Notes under the pieces: generated by a model
What the model saw: only the letters and a program-made list of their open reading frames with translations
The model's database searches: none
Told to the model about the DNA's origin: nothing
Shown here: positions 1 through 13,227 of the stretch, one piece after another
Numbering within the stretch: the stretch's first letter is position 1
Layout of the letters: every line of letters starts with the position of its first letter
Assembly (NCBI GenBank): GCA_045837725.1
Contig: JBEWZL010000175.1
Span: 62,001 to 126,000 of the forward strand
Source: Vermamoeba vermiformis
Lineage: Eukaryota > Tubulinea > Echinamoebida
DNA length: 64,000 nucleotides
Reading direction: 5' to 3'
Position numbers and translations under genes: made by a program

Positions 1-2028
1 TTCAACTGCATTAGAATGATCCCTATAAAACTCATTAATACGATCACGATTCGCTGTATTAACGCCCTTATATTAATTCAATTATATTTTGCTGTAATTA
101 TTACCAAACTAAATTTCGTTACAAAATTTGAGCTTGTTTTCAACGAACGGATCTCGATCGGATCTTGTTGAAAAGAGCAGCTATTGAATTATAGATTCTT
201 ACCTCATGACGGATATATTTTTGCCTGTTTTAATGTCCCAAGCTTTGACTGTTTGATCGGACGAACAACTTAGTAGCAATGAGCCATCTTCGCTTACTGC
301 AATCTTTCGCACCCATTTGTCGTGGGCTTCAATAGTTTTAACACAATATCTTTAATAATACGTTAGTATCCATCATATATCGCGATATAAATGCTATGAT
401 TTGACCGGTTTAATTAATTCTAATTGAAAAAATTTGACGAGAAATTTGTTGCGAAGGCCGATGTTTAACGTGATCAGTAACGATTGTATTTCCTTTTTAG
501 GAAATGTCTATGACATCAGTAACACGTACCCGGTAGCTGTTTCCCAAATCTTAATAGTTTTATCGCGTGAAGATGAAATCAAAAAATCTCCGTTGGGTGT
601 AAACTTGACGCACGAGACGGTGTGCTCGTGTCCGTGCAGTGTTTTGACGCACGTGTACGTCGAGAAATCCCACAATTTAATCGTCAAATCGTTCGAACAT
701 GATGCTGGATGTCAAGGTCAGTATAAATAAACGACTATAATCTTCTTTCATGCGTACCTAACATTTTTCCTTTTGGTTCAAAATCGAGGTCCCGTACTGC
801 TCCTGTGTGACCCTACAACAGAAAATTCATCAGTATTTACATCACAAAAGCGAATAACACTAAAATTAATTAAAGATACGGTCCTAGTATTGTCATTAAT
901 AATAATGAAGCTAAATTAACGAGATCTGAATCTTTTGTTCGTAGTAGCCTTAAGGGCCGATTAAATTATTAAGACGTCATAATGCTCTATATTATGGCGT
1001 AGAATATAATTATAACGTCATTCTCGTGCATCAGAATCGGTACCTTTAGTGTCTGTTGAAACACGCCTTCTTCGTAGTCCCACACTCTGATCATTGCGTC
1101 CTCACTCGCGGAACACACCACATCGAATTCAGGGTGCGACACGAGACTGTTAATGGCATCGCGATGTCCTAATTAGGAAATGTAAGTATCAAACGCAAAG
1201 ATCATCAGTAATATTTTTTTCCGTAATAATCGTACTTGATTAGCATCAACTAATATTTGCTGTCATTTTTCGTCGTATAATAATACTATATTTGGCAATA
1301 TAACAAAAGATTACAAATTGGCGCGTGATTTAAATGTTCGATAACGCGAAGCATAATCGATGGAAATATCGTTCAAATGTATTAATTGTAGGGAATCATA
1401 TAATTACCTTTTAATACATGTCGTGGCGGTCCTCGTGGCAGTGTTTCTTTTGATTTTTCTTTGCCTGTCTTCTTTTCTTTTATTTCTTCCTCATATTGCG
1501 TTACTTTTGTTTCTAACTCCATAATCTAAGCGGTATAATTAATTAGTGGTATTATTACACCGAGATTTTGTGTGAGGCGTTACATTAAAAAAACGGACAG
1601 ATTCAATCCAAAGAAAAATAAATTTAGAAATTTAATACGCTCGTTTATATTGTGTATTTGTATAATTACGTCAATATGCTTTATTATTGCGCGATAATTA
1701 CCTTTTTTTGCAACCGTAGAATGGATGCCCACTTCTTTTCAAGCAAACCATTTTTTTTCGGATCTATATCAACATTTGCCTCTTTTCTAAAAGCTTCAAA
1801 ACTATCTTCAAATCCAGCAGAATTTAAATAGTCCAGAATTGCTTGGTTCCTAATTTAATAGAGGGCGTTATTATTTTATTCGATAATTAAATCTGAAAAA
1901 ACTTGATCATTAATTCCAACAGCTGCTTTATCCATATTAACTTACAATTCTTGACGTTGTCTATTTGTTAATACGGAACCAGATCGATCCGTAGACTTTG
2001 AATCGTTATCGTCCGAAATTTTCGTAAT
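1..2028 (-). CDS. LIS1 / PAFAH1B1 homologue, WD40 dynein regulator (partial, 3' end outside window)
   Basis: This is the LIS1 dynein regulator, which acts with NudE and the dynein motor at microtubules. On the minus strand an N-terminal LisH segment is encoded around 1985-1690 (reads [19 protein letters not shown]). A coiled-coil exon follows near 1530-1420 ([18 protein letters not shown], ending [10 protein letters not shown]). WD40 blades then lie at about 1170-1020 ([16 protein letters not shown], ending IRVWDYEEG), 720-520 ([18 protein letters not shown]) and 340-200 ([16 protein letters not shown]). The exon at 1-50 ([10 protein letters not shown]) continues past the window edge, so the last blades are missing. 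The start codon is not resolved: the first clear exon begins at an AG acceptor near 2028 with no ATG in it, so a very short first exon probably lies upstream. The LisH-coil-WD40 order is diagnostic; only the 5' end is doubtful. Confidence 0.93.
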
Positions 2029-2835
2029 CTGTTTAAACTATGAATACAGTGGATCCGTAAAGAGCTTTGCGTGCTTAGGCTCTTTACTATCAAAAATAAA
2101 TAATAATTAGCTTATATTGCTACTAAAATACACGGGATAAAAAAAGAAGTTGAAATTTGAGCGAGGCTGCAAAATGACCGTTACAAAGGAGATTTTGTCG
2201 AGATCAATTGAATAGAGAACCATAATACCAAATACCACCATTACATTAACTAATTAACGTAATTGAAACAGCACATGCTTAATATTAATAAGCTTGCAAC
2301 ATGCGAGTCACACTCAGTTCATTGATCTCTTTGGCTTTACCGCGCGCACGAGACAATAATATGGCAATACGATGTAAGCACTAAGAGGTTAGTAATATTT
2401 AAGAAAATCACAAGGCTAGCCTCCAACTCCACGTTTCAATCTGGATGCAACTCCGCGTTTGTCCATCGTTCCTTATGATAGCTAGCAAGCCAAATAATTC
2501 GTAAATAATTTCAATCACTATTATCACGCGGTGTTATGGCTAAGCTACGAACGAGAACTGTAGTATTCGAAGTCGATCGAGCTGTTCTCGCGCGTGCCAG
2601 TTTGTTGACAGCCTGTCTTCGGAATGGCCACTTAAACTCGCATTGTTAACAATACATTTGCTCGCATCGTGAGTGAATGAGTTCAAGCCGTGCTGAGTTA
2701 GGATCGTGCATGAAAATTCGCGGTGAACTCAGCGAGGAAAATTTACTCCGTTGTTTTTGGACGTCATTGTTTCATCTTGTATTGCCGTGTAACACGCCAC
2801 TCGTGCATACTCTTCTTCAAATAATCATATAAAAC
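2029..2835. other. Divergent intergenic region LIS1/CLU
   Basis: No convincing coding exon was seen. The region should hold the 5' UTR and a tiny first exon of LIS1 on the minus strand and the CLU promoter on the plus strand. An AT-rich stretch (ATCATATAAAAC) directly precedes the CLU start codon. Confidence 0.4.
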
Positions 2836-5800
2836 ATGGCTGATAATACAAAGGAGGCTTCCAAGGTCGAAGAGATCGCCGATCAACCTCAAAATGAAGA
2901 AAACAAAAATAACGAGGAAGAGAATCAAGAGCCAGTGGCATTTAATATTCATGTAGTCAGCCCTAAGCAGGATAAGATCCCTTTGCAGGTTAGTGTTGCA
3001 AGTGTTTGCTGCATCCGGATGGATCCACGAAGATAATTATTTTATCAATTACGAAATTATTAAAATTAGGATTGACTTAATCATATTATAGGTCACTGCT
3101 ATGGACAGTGTCCAAGATATTCGTCAGTTTTTATTGGAGGCTGCCGAAACTGGCCACATCACATCTTACCATCTCGAACTCGCCGGACAACGCGTGAGCG
3201 ATTACGTTGACTTGTCTGAGGTCGCTGACTTGAAGGAAGATGCCGAGTTGGTCATGGTCGAAGGTTAGTGCTAGCAGTACCTTCTCATTAATTAACACGC
3301 GCCTCGAAGCGATCGGATGAAAACACGGGGTGGGATGAGCGCATCCACAGCCGTAGTTATTTGATTATTCAATTAGATTATATTTTAATATTTTTCGTGG
3401 TGCTATTCCTGATTTTTGCGATACTTGGCAAGCCGATCTAAGATTTTGTTTTCAGATCCCTATGACGACCGTAGCGCCCGCTATCACGTTAGAAGATTGC
3501 GTGAACTTCTCACACAAGTACGTTATATGACAAAAAGCTTAATTTACGAACTAGAGATATTTCAAGAACAGATCTGACAATGTCGATCGGATGAAAAACA
3601 AATCTAGAAAATTATCGATGACCGTGATTTACGCACGATTTTTTTTGTTTATTTGTCACAAGTGATTTCCCATAATATTTTGGGCTAACAAAAAATATAA
3701 CTAGGCAAATAACACGCTCCCTGCTCAGTCTCCCTCGCTCTTTTCTGAGTTGACCAACGAAAGCGTAAGTTTACAACGACCCGTAATCTCGTGTAGTTAT
3801 ATTAACCTCGTCGCCTACTATAGTTACAATTCACTGGCCTGGTTACCCAAGGTGAACGTGATGAGGTTCAATTGGAGTTTTTCTACCCCGCAGCCGGATC
3901 TCAAGCTGCTCAACCCTGCTTGCAGAAGATTTGCTTCTCTGGCTGGAACCCCGCACCTTCCAACAGAAAATTATTAGGTATGTAAAGGATCATTTGAATT
4001 TTGAACCGTTCAAGCGGATTCGATTGATCGAGGATGGCGATCGCCAAATCCTGCTGATTTTTTTAAAAATTTGAGATGTAACAAGGATGTAGCAAAAATC
4101 AGTTACAAATAGGGACAACTGACTGTCAGTGATCGATAAAGTAACCTGAGTTCATATCTCAAATACAAATATTTTTTCCGTGCTCGGATCAATCTTTCTT
4201 CGTTCATTTACTGATTATTGTTCTGTTAATAGGTGATTTGTTCTATTTGGACATTACTACTTTGGAAGGCAAGAGCGTCACAGTCACTGCTTGGGCCAAT
4301 GGTTTCTTCGTCAACGGATCCACTCCTTCTCAATTCAACCCCGAGCCTGCTGCTGTCTCTTACGAGAGCCACGCTTTGGTAGATTTGTTGAACAGCGTAA
4401 GTACTATTAATAGAGTGTATCTGATTTTATTATTACGATTCTTGTTGTTGAGTGTAACGATCACAAAGTTTCAGATCGGCGGATCTTTTTTTTGTTTAAC
4501 GGTGATGGATAATGTACTAATTAATTATTTGTTTATAGTTGAGCCCTCAATTCAAGACAAACTACGAACAGTTGTTGAAGAAGATGACTGACCGACATCC
4601 GTTCGAAATGATGCCCGTTCCTTTCCCCGTTACTCCTTGGTTGGGCAAGCGCAACAAACACACTTACGACTTCAACAGAAGCGAAGATGCTTTGTTGGCT
4701 TCCAACGAGGTTGAATACAAGTAAGTATCCGCGTCGTTGCGCGATCCCATAATTTATTGAAAAAATCTTTGCGCAAATTTTTAACCGGATCTGTTGTTCT
4801 AGTATTCAAGGTCAATTGAGAGACTGGAACGAAGAACTTCAAACTTGCCGCGAGTTGCCCAAGAGCACTATCCAAGAACGGTAATTATCTTCGATCCGAT
4901 CTTCTGAAAAAATGCACCCGTCTACCCTTATCCTTATTATAATGAGGCTAAGACTGGAAAGGGTGCAGAAATCCTTTTAAAATTAATCAATTCCCTTTTC
5001 CTAATTTTTTTTGCAGCATTACTCGAGATCGCGCCATCTTCCGTGTTTACACTGATTTCATCGACTCAGCCACTAAGGGCGCCATGTAAGTATAATATGA
5101 TAGTACTTTTGATGGGTAGATACTTACAATATTCTTATTAGGTCTATCATCAACGGCAGCGTTCCTCCTATTAACCCGATGGACGCCAAGAAGTCGCACT
5201 TGTACATCTACAACAACATTTTCTTCAGCTACGCTCTTGACGGCCGCGAGACCTTCAAGGAGGTCGGTGGTGATGTCGCTGCTTACAAGAACATCAACAA
5301 CGATCTCTTGGGTGTCAAGATGGTCAACACTGCTGACGTTGACGGCTTGTACACTGTGGCCAGCGCTGTTATTGATTATCGTGGCTTCCGTGTTATGGCT
5401 CAAAGCATCATCCCTGGCTTGTTCTCAGGTACGTCTCGGTATCTCCCGCACGAGATTTTATATGAAAATACTACACACAAGTAATCCAAGAGGGACAACA
5501 CCGACTCGGCTTCGGCCAGTTAGTACCTAAATGTTGACTCCCTTCTTTGTACTTTGTAATAGCAAGCGCAATCACTCCGCGTGGAGTTTTGCAAAGAGTA
5601 TGATGATTTGCAGAGCTCTACGCACCAAAGGAGCTCTTCGGGGTTCCTTTCTTTCGAGTGATCCAACACACTTTTTACAAATAGTTAATCGGAGTTACTT
5701 TGTACCTTTTGCTAATGTTCGGTATTAGGCTTGTTGGCTCAATCCGAGAGCAACTCAATTGTTGCCTACGGTTCCATGGAAGGTCAAGAGATCCGCTCTG

Positions 5801-8667
5801 ACCCCGAGTTCCACGAGTTGATCAAGAAAGCTGCTCAAAAGTTGAACTTGAAGGAGCACGTCGTCGTTGATAAGAACGTAAGTGACACCATGAAATACTC
5901 GCACGAGTGACTTTTGGATCTAACGACAAACTGTAGGGTCAACAACACAACATTGCTGGTACTGTTGAAGTCAAGGGTATCAAGGGCTCTGATGGTCGTC
6001 ACTACGTCCTCGACTTGGTCAGAATCACTCCTCGTGACGTCAACTACCCCAAGAAGGAACACCAGACTTGCATCTTGCGTCCCGAGTTGATCCAACGCTA
6101 CATCGCTCAATTGATCTTGATCGAAGCTAGCAAGAATATGGAAGCCAAGCGCAAGGCCAAGGCTGCCGAACGAAAGGCCAAGGAAGAGGCTGGTGAGAAG
6201 GTCGACGAAACCGCCGAAGAAGAGAAGATGGACGACATTGAGCTCCCTGAGATCCACTGGGAAGTCAACCCTGATGTCTTCACTGACCACAAACTCGGTG
6301 ATGCTGATGACGTCATTAAGAGCGATCAAGAGTTGGTCACCAAGTTGTCTAACTACTTGAAGAACGACATCATTCCCTCGTTGGTCGAAGAGTTGAGCTT
6401 GGGTCAATACATGCCTGTTGACGGTCAAACTCTCTCCGCTTTGATGCACAACAGAGGTGTTAACCTTAGATACTTGGGCTACGTCGCCAAGTTGGCCGGC
6501 AAGATCGCCCCTGTCGTCCGTGACATGGCCATGCGCGAAATGATCACGCGTGTTGCCAAGCACATCTTGAACGAGAACTTGGTTGACACTGCCAGCTACA
6601 ACCTTGCCCCTGCCATTGCTCACTTCTTGAACGCTTTCTTCGGCAAGATTTCTGGTCCCAACAAGGGCTCACGCTCTGGTTTGGTCACTGACCCCGTCAA
6701 GCCCGTCGAAGCTGCCTCATCGCCTGTTCAACAACAAGCTGCTCCTGCCAAGAAGGGCAAGAAGGGTGAGCAAGCCAAGGACTCTCAAACCAAGGAAGTT
6801 GTTTTGCCTGCTCACTTGCAACGCAAGTCCCCCAAGATCTACGAATTGACTCACAACAACTTGTGGGCTCAGATCCGCAAGATGACTCAAGAGAAGTACG
6901 ACTTCGAGTTGCCCGAGACCATCCCCAGCCACATGTTCGAGCTGCCCACTCTTCGTTCTTTGTGCCAGAAGACCGGTATTCAATTGCACGCTCGCAACTA
7001 CGACTTGAACAAGGAGAAGGCCTTCAACGCCGCTGACATTCTCGACGTCTTCCCTGTTGTCAAGCACGCCGTTCACAAGACCAACGACGGTCAGGACTTG
7101 TTGGAAATGGGCAGAAACTACGTCCAACAAGGTCGCTTGGACACATCGTTCGAGCTCTTGACTGAGTCCCTCGCTCTCTTCCACCAAGTTTACGGTCCTA
7201 TCTCTAGAGAAGCTGCTCAATGCTACTCGTAAGTCACACGCGCACTCGATTGGTTATCGCACGAATTAACCCTCTCTACTGCAGTAACATGGCTATGGTT
7301 TTGTACCAAGCTGGTGATGTCAATCAAGCTATTGCTCACCAAGAAAAGGCTGTTATTATCAACGAGCGATGCTTGGGTCTCGACAGCTACGAGACTTCTC
7401 ACGCATGCGTAAGTACAATTCTTAAAATAAGCTTATTAGTAACATCAATACGGATTATTCAATGATGACTTCGGCATTTGTCTTATGTCACAAGTTGACG
7501 AAAAAACTCGAGCTACCTTAAACTATTTACTGAAAAATAATCCTCTTCTTACATTCTACACCCAACGAATTTGTCTTATTCATACGCTAATATTCTTCGT
7601 GAAATAGGGCAACTTGGCTTTGTTCTACCATCAAATTGGCAAGACTAAGGTCGCGTTGAACTTCATCATGCGTGCCTTGTACTTGAACTACTTGACCAAC
7701 GGTGACCAACACGCTGACAACGCTGGTACTTACGTAAGTAGTTGTAATCGATGGCCCTTTGAAGCTCTTTCTAATCGCGATTGTGCAGAGCAATTTGGCT
7801 CTTGTCCTCGGAGACTTGAAGGCCTACGATCAAAGCATCGACTTCTTGCACCGTGCTGCCAAGTGCTACGAAACCACTCACGGACCTAACTCCCCCATCA
7901 CCGCCAATGCGTAAGTATAATATTTTTAAATAACATTTGCATTGAGAAACAATCGTAAAGAGAATGACGAAAATCTTTCACGCCAGAACAACAATGTTGA
8001 TATTTTTAACCATACTACCAGATGGTCTGATCTCTTCAAAATTTTATCAATTTTATTTCTTCGCGTCCTCGTGTCACTCTGACTAATTCTCGATCGCTAG
8101 TTACCACTCTTTGGCTATTGCTTACAGCTACGTCGAGAACTTCCGCGAGGCTCTTGCTTGGGAGACCAAGAACTACAAGATCTTGAAGGAACTTGTCGGC
8201 GAGAAGCACAACAAGACTATGGAGTCGAACATCTGGTTGAAGCAATTCACCACCAAGGCTGTTGCTAAGGCCAAGACGGATCGCATCCAAGAAGTCAAGA
8301 AGGCTAACTTTAGCTCAGTGTTGCACAGAGATGCACGCAGTTCCGCTGAACCTGCAGTCTCGAGCACGCTTGAGACGCCAAAGCAGCTCGGAACATTGCC
8401 TTTGGCTGAGGTTATGAACTACATTAACGCGCCTTCTAGCAAGTCTAAAGTTGGCAGCTCTGGCCTGAAGAAAGGTAACGTCGGGCACGATAAATATGAA
8501 TGCTTGAATTGATATTAATTGAATTACTAATAGGCGGCCGAAGCACCCAATCTCAACCTAAAAACAGATTCGTTCAGATCCACAAAGCTGTGACTGTTCC
8601 TCAAAAGAAGGCTGAGACTACACCCGCTGAACATGCTAATGGTAGCAACACTAATGCCAAGAAATAA
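2836..8667 (+). CDS. Clustered mitochondria protein (CLU/CLUH family)
   Basis: CLU is a large cytosolic RNA-binding protein needed for normal mitochondrial distribution and for translation of nuclear mRNAs for mitochondrial proteins. I join about 17 exons into roughly 1,230 residues, close to the usual family size. The N-terminus MADNTKEASKVEEIADQ is followed by an acidic stretch and a ubiquitin-like CLU_N region (SVQDIRQFLLEAAETGHITS). The central CLU domain spans about 4230-6000 (DRAIFRVYTDFIDSATKGAM; KKSHLYIYNNIFFSYALDG). A long exon at 5938-7229 carries an eIF3-like central region and a Lys/Glu-rich linker. TPR repeats follow from about 7080 (SNMAMVLYQAGDVNQAIAHQ; YHSLAIAYSYVENFREALAW). 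The basic C-terminal tail ends at TAA 8665-8667. Codon use is strongly C-ending, as in highly expressed genes, which contrasts with the next plus-strand gene. Identity is secure; single exon edges are by eye. Confidence 0.95.
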
Positions 8668-8852
8668 GGTGCTATTAACATTTTGAAAAAATAACAAGAT
8701 GCGGAACGAGAACCAATTTTGTTTGCGAAATACGAGGTGAAAATCACCAAATAAATTATTTACTCAAATATTCTTTGTGATAATGAGAGCAACTATTTAT
8801 GTTCAAGTGCATTACAGGCTTCGGTGAGCTTGTACATCTGGATGCGCACCCT

Positions 8853-9296
8853 CTATGCTGAAGGATGGTGCTTTTGAAAAGCCAATTTCTTTGCTTTTGC
8901 AACATCCGCATGAGCCTTGGCAACGATATCATTCTCTAAGCTCTAAGAGGTCATTGATTAGCGCAATTTCAAATGGAATTTTGTCCAATTTTCTTTCAAT
9001 GACTTATGGCAATTTGAAGAAAGATAAATACTTAGCTATGCGTACGAAAGAAAATTATGATATTCGTAAATGAAATTAAGACTAGATATCGATTGTCAAA
9101 AAATCAATTTCAAATCGACGGTCAATTTGTCGGATTCGTTTGGTACCTTGCGTCTCTCGGTGGCCTTATCCATTTTTTCTTGCAGTTCTTTCTCGTCACA
9201 TGGATGGAGAGTTTCGTGCTCGAGCTTATCAGCGATCTCGGGTTTGTGGCTGTCTTTGCTCTTGAATTGGACCTCGAAAGCGGTAGGTTCGGACAT
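8853..9296 (-). CDS. Small stathmin-like coiled-coil protein
   Basis: Two exons, 9296-9147 and 8942-8853, join in phase 0 through a GTACCA donor and a TTAG acceptor. They give exactly 50 plus 29 residues and a stop. The protein begins MSEPTAFEVQFKSKDS. Across the splice junction it reads ELQEKMDKATERRKSLENDI, very like the tubulin-binding helix of stathmin/Op18 (consensus KKLEAAEERRKSxEA). The remainder is a charged helix rich in Ala/Lys/Glu ending FQKHHPSA. Stathmins sequester tubulin dimers and promote microtubule catastrophe. The match here is short and covers one helix, so a generic charged coiled coil cannot be ruled out. The gene converges on CLU, with under 200 bases between the two stops. 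Confidence 0.5.
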
Positions 9297-9979
9297 GTCG
9301 ATTAGTTGTTTTGTGTTATTAAATGAAATTGGAAAAATGGAGTTTGGCGTTTGATTTTAAAGTCGCCGTCGGCTCCAAATTCGCTCACAACTCCACGAAA
9401 ATTCAACGTAAATTGGACCTTAAAATTTGCTTAACATGTAATGAATGCATTTGATACACGCTAAAATGTAATATTCCAAACCGATCCGCTCTCATAGAAG
9501 AAAATGCGAGTGGATCTCGTTCAAATCCGACGAAACCCGACCAAAGAATAGTCACGAACTGCGTGTTTCAGCACTATTAAGGCATCGATGAACACTTGAA
9601 TTAAAAATATTGGTAGATGAGGCTATTCAACGGGTTAGTTGAGCAAAGAAAATTTGCTGCAGATTTTGTCGTTGTCTCTCGCTTCTAACCAACCACAAAA
9701 CTGGTAATTCCGAAACCAATTATATTTATAAGCGTGTTTAATGTTTCGGTCTGTTCGGCAAGCGATTGGCTTGTCGTCGGAAATTGTTCTTCGATCCAAA
9801 ACCAACTCAAAAGCTAACAAATCGCTGTTTGGTGCGTAATTTGAGTTATCGATATTATTTTGGCTTTAATTAATTCCGATTGTGCTGATTTAGAATAAAT
9901 TAAGCTAATTTTAAAATAATTGCAGATTCGCTCCCGAAGCAACGAATTTTGCCAACAGGGGTGCACCACTCAGCCAATC
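9297..9979. other. Intergenic region, no supported gene
   Basis: Only short spurious reading frames are present. It lies between the divergent starts of the stathmin-like gene and the Crinkler-like gene and should contain both promoters. CpG density looks like the rest of the window, unlike the block that starts near 10,385. Confidence 0.4.
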
Positions 9980-12900
9980 ATGTTGGCGTTGCCTAGTACG
10001 TAATTTTTTACACTCGTTAGTACCGTATAGTATTAATATCTGTGCAGTTTTCGAAATTTCTTACCGCGATCGGCAAAAAGATACTACACGCCAACCCGAG
10101 GACGTCTTGCTTCAACTTCCGAGTTGATTTCAGTCGTTAAACATTCAATACCGAGCAAAATTCATATTCAAAAAGAGGATAGTATTGTAGAACAGTACGA
10201 GAAGCTCCGCCAAAATTTAATCGTTTACAACAACAAGCGTGGTAAATCAATTCGAGTGCTTCTTTCAACGTTATAACCATTATTTTGTTAGTCAAAGATC
10301 TTTCAGCAGAAGAAATCAGCTGTTGGGCTCATGAAAAAGGAGCATTCACGAACAAAGAGAAGGACGAGATTCGAGAACGAAACATTAATGGGCAACAATT
10401 GCTGACCTTAATGACTTGGTCAAACAATAGAGTTTCAGCACCTCTGCAGCAGAAGTTAGAGAAGGAGCTTCTTTGCCCAATAAATGATGGTAAGTGGATT
10501 GATTGTACCATTATGCACCAGATCTGACCATCTTTGCAGCTGTTGCATGGACTCCAATTCCAATTGCATTAACTAAACAAGACATTGAATCGCAGTTGAG
10601 GCTAATTGTTCAAGAGGTAGCCCATGTGATGTCTTTGTCAAAAAGTGTTGAACATCAGAAAGCACAAGTCTGCAAGATGATAGTCAATCCCTTGCCTTTG
10701 AACTCAGAAGGCACTTCTTGGCAACCATGCTACTTTGATGATGTTACCAAAGAGTCCTCTAAGGACTTTGAGGCCCTTCACCACAACATTCAAAATACTT
10801 TGAAGGCATCAACTCAAAACAAAGAGCTGATAAATGTTGTGGAGAGTAAGTTGGTTGATCTTACATTTCCCACAAAATAACTGATTTTGTAGTGAGTGGT
10901 GTTGGAAAAACTCATATGGCTATCACTTATGCAAGAATATATGGAGGCTTTGTAATCAGCTTTGAAAAAGACCAGCATGATAGCATTCTTGAGCAAGCTG
11001 CAAACTTCATTGCTGCTCAAAGACAATTTGTGAAGCCCTATGATAATGGCATTCCTGATGCATTCTTTCTTGAACAAGAGTTCAAAGACAAAGCAATCCA
11101 AGTAATGAAACTGATTCAATTAACTTTCATAGAATTTGCAGACTATTTCTTCAAAGCTGCAAATGATATTGAAGAAGCAGATAGACAGACTGCATTCATT
11201 AGAGCAACATTCAATGGAGCTAAACCACTGCTCTTCAAAATGTTTGTGGCAAATTTGAAGTATTTGTCATCACAGAACAATTACATGAAATTTGAATCAG
11301 AAATGCTGCACATTGCATATGAAAGGAATCTACGTGCTGTCTTTTATGATGAAGCATGCAAATGTGAAGAATTCTTGAAAGACCAATTCATTCAGGATGA
11401 TCTTGATAGTTCTCAAGCACTAAGGGTACTGTTTGATATAATCTGGCCGAATGGTACTAATTCATTTTACAAGACATCTGACACTTCTCTGCTCCATGGT
11501 GCTTTGCTTGCCATGCAACAATTTTCAATGTCAACAGTAAAATGTCTAAGCCAGGCAGTAAGATTTAAACAATTGTTAATTCAAATAACTAACTTAATGC
11601 TAGCATGTACTGCTGTCAACTTCTCAGAGTTTGCCTCGTTTAATGTTTATATCACAATCACCAAGAGACAGGCCCATGATCTCTTACCTTTTTTTCAATG
11701 ATTCAAAGACTGCCATTATTTCAAGATTCAAAAGAATGGCAGCCTTTGTATTTGGGGATAGGATTACCCAATATTTGGAGCAGCATTCTTTCGCTTTGTC
11801 AAGGCTCAGTAGTCGCCCTTGCTACCTTTTTAAAGCTTTTGAATTAGAGGTTTGTTAATGTTTTCTATGAGGTATATCTTTAATGCTGTTTAAAATAGCT
11901 TCCAAAAGATAATGACATGGCTAATTTTGTTGCAAACTGGCTTTCTTCTGCTGAAAAAGCAGCACACAAGCAAGCAAAGAGCTACATTGAAAGTGCAGAG
12001 ATAATTCCTGAGCCAGGAATGATTGTTGGGCTAATTGAAAACCATGCTAAAAGGGTGTTTGTGACTGTAAGTTGTTTATGTTATTTCACTGCTAACTAAA
12101 CATTCAGAAAATGCAAAACATAATTGCAGAAATAGCTTTGGGCTCTGGCAATTTCTCTTCTTCTTCATTTGACAATACCCATGTTTGGATTTTTCTAAAA
12201 GCTGGCTTTACAAGAATAGACAATCACCACCAAAAGTTTGATTATTATCTCAGCCATTATTTCAAGTCATTGCCCTTCCAAACCTTGCTTCAGGTAAAGT
12301 GCTCCTGCCCCAATGAGCTTTAACTTAATTCCATTTCAGATCTTCAGACGTGTTCCCCATTTTAATGGCAACTCTAGTGCAATTGGGAAATACATGATTT
12401 CTTTGTTGTTCAAATGGGCTTCAGAAACATCAACAGCTCTTAGTAAATTGGTGCCATTCAAAGAGGTTCCAGAATCCATCAAAGACTTAAAAGTTCAGCA
12501 GGGCTTGCAAGTCATGCAGTACTCTGAATTGGAGTCATTATTGCAGTCACAGCATGGAATATTTGATGAAAATTGCTTCAATAACTTGCCTGCCTTCCAC
12601 TTCAAACCTACATATGTGCTTGGCCCTGACTCAGTTCTGTTGCTCACCAATGAAAAAGAGGTTGTTGGATTTTTGGTTGTGCATGGAACAAATGAGGAGA
12701 AATCACTTGGCATGACAGAGTTTGTTAATGAAGCTCTGCCTATTCTTAATCCAACAAATTTCTATAACAAAGGAAAAAATGTTGCTGATGTTCAATCCTG
12801 GAAAGCACTGTACAAGCAGCTGAAATCAAAGAATTACATCTGGGTCAGGGTATGTTTGCAGCACATGATTAATCATGGTCCTAACATTACTTGCAGGCAA

Positions 12901-13135
12901 TTTTTGCCAAGGGATTTACACAGCCTGTGTGGCAGCTAGTACGAAAATGGAATTTGCCTCAAAAGAAGGGCAGAAACAACCCATTCTGTTGCTAACTCCA
13001 ACAATTGTCCCTGGTCTGGTACAGCCTGAAGAGCACAGAAAAGCTGTTGGACAGTACAAACCAAGCACTCTCACTGCAACAAAAATTGATAATGCAACAA
13101 AGAGATTGTTGAGGATGAGCTACCAAGTATGCTAG
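9980..13135 (+). CDS. Crinkler-like P-loop NTPase with mitochondrial-type leader
   Basis: Exons joined by eye start at ATG 9980. The donor is GTAATT near 10,000 and the next exon opens at about 10,050. The leader MLALPSTFRNFLPRSAKRYY is basic, lacks acidic residues and resembles a mitochondrial targeting sequence. A SAM-like segment follows (AEEISCWAHEKGAF, then INGQQLLTLMTW). A P-loop SGVGKTHMAITYAR lies near 10,900 and a Walker B-like LRAVFYDEACK near 11,330. A motif RPCYLFKAFELE at 11,815 resembles the C-terminal part of Crinkler NTPase modules. The last third has a possible nuclease-fold strand pair (GPDSVLLL, then EVVGFLVVHG). Crinkler proteins of oomycetes, fungi and amoebae combine a header, an NTPase and a nuclease-like effector; the assignment here is by motif order only. 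From about 10,385 to 13,230 the DNA is nearly free of CpG. The 3' end does not read cleanly in the last exons, so the gene may be whole or may carry about one break; the stop is uncertain. Confidence 0.6.
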
Positions 13136-13227
13136 ATTTTGATTTTGTTATGGGCAATGGATGAATATGAACAGTTTATTTGCTTGAATGTTACCTTGAT
13201 TTATTTTAGTATAAAAAGCATGTCAGA

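Noticed and set aside
434-730. Open frame of 98 residues on the plus strand
   Set aside because: It is antisense to clear WD40 blades of LIS1 on the minus strand.
5835-7220. Long minus-strand frames opposite CLU
   Set aside because: They mirror the C-ending codon bias of CLU exons and have no motif of their own.
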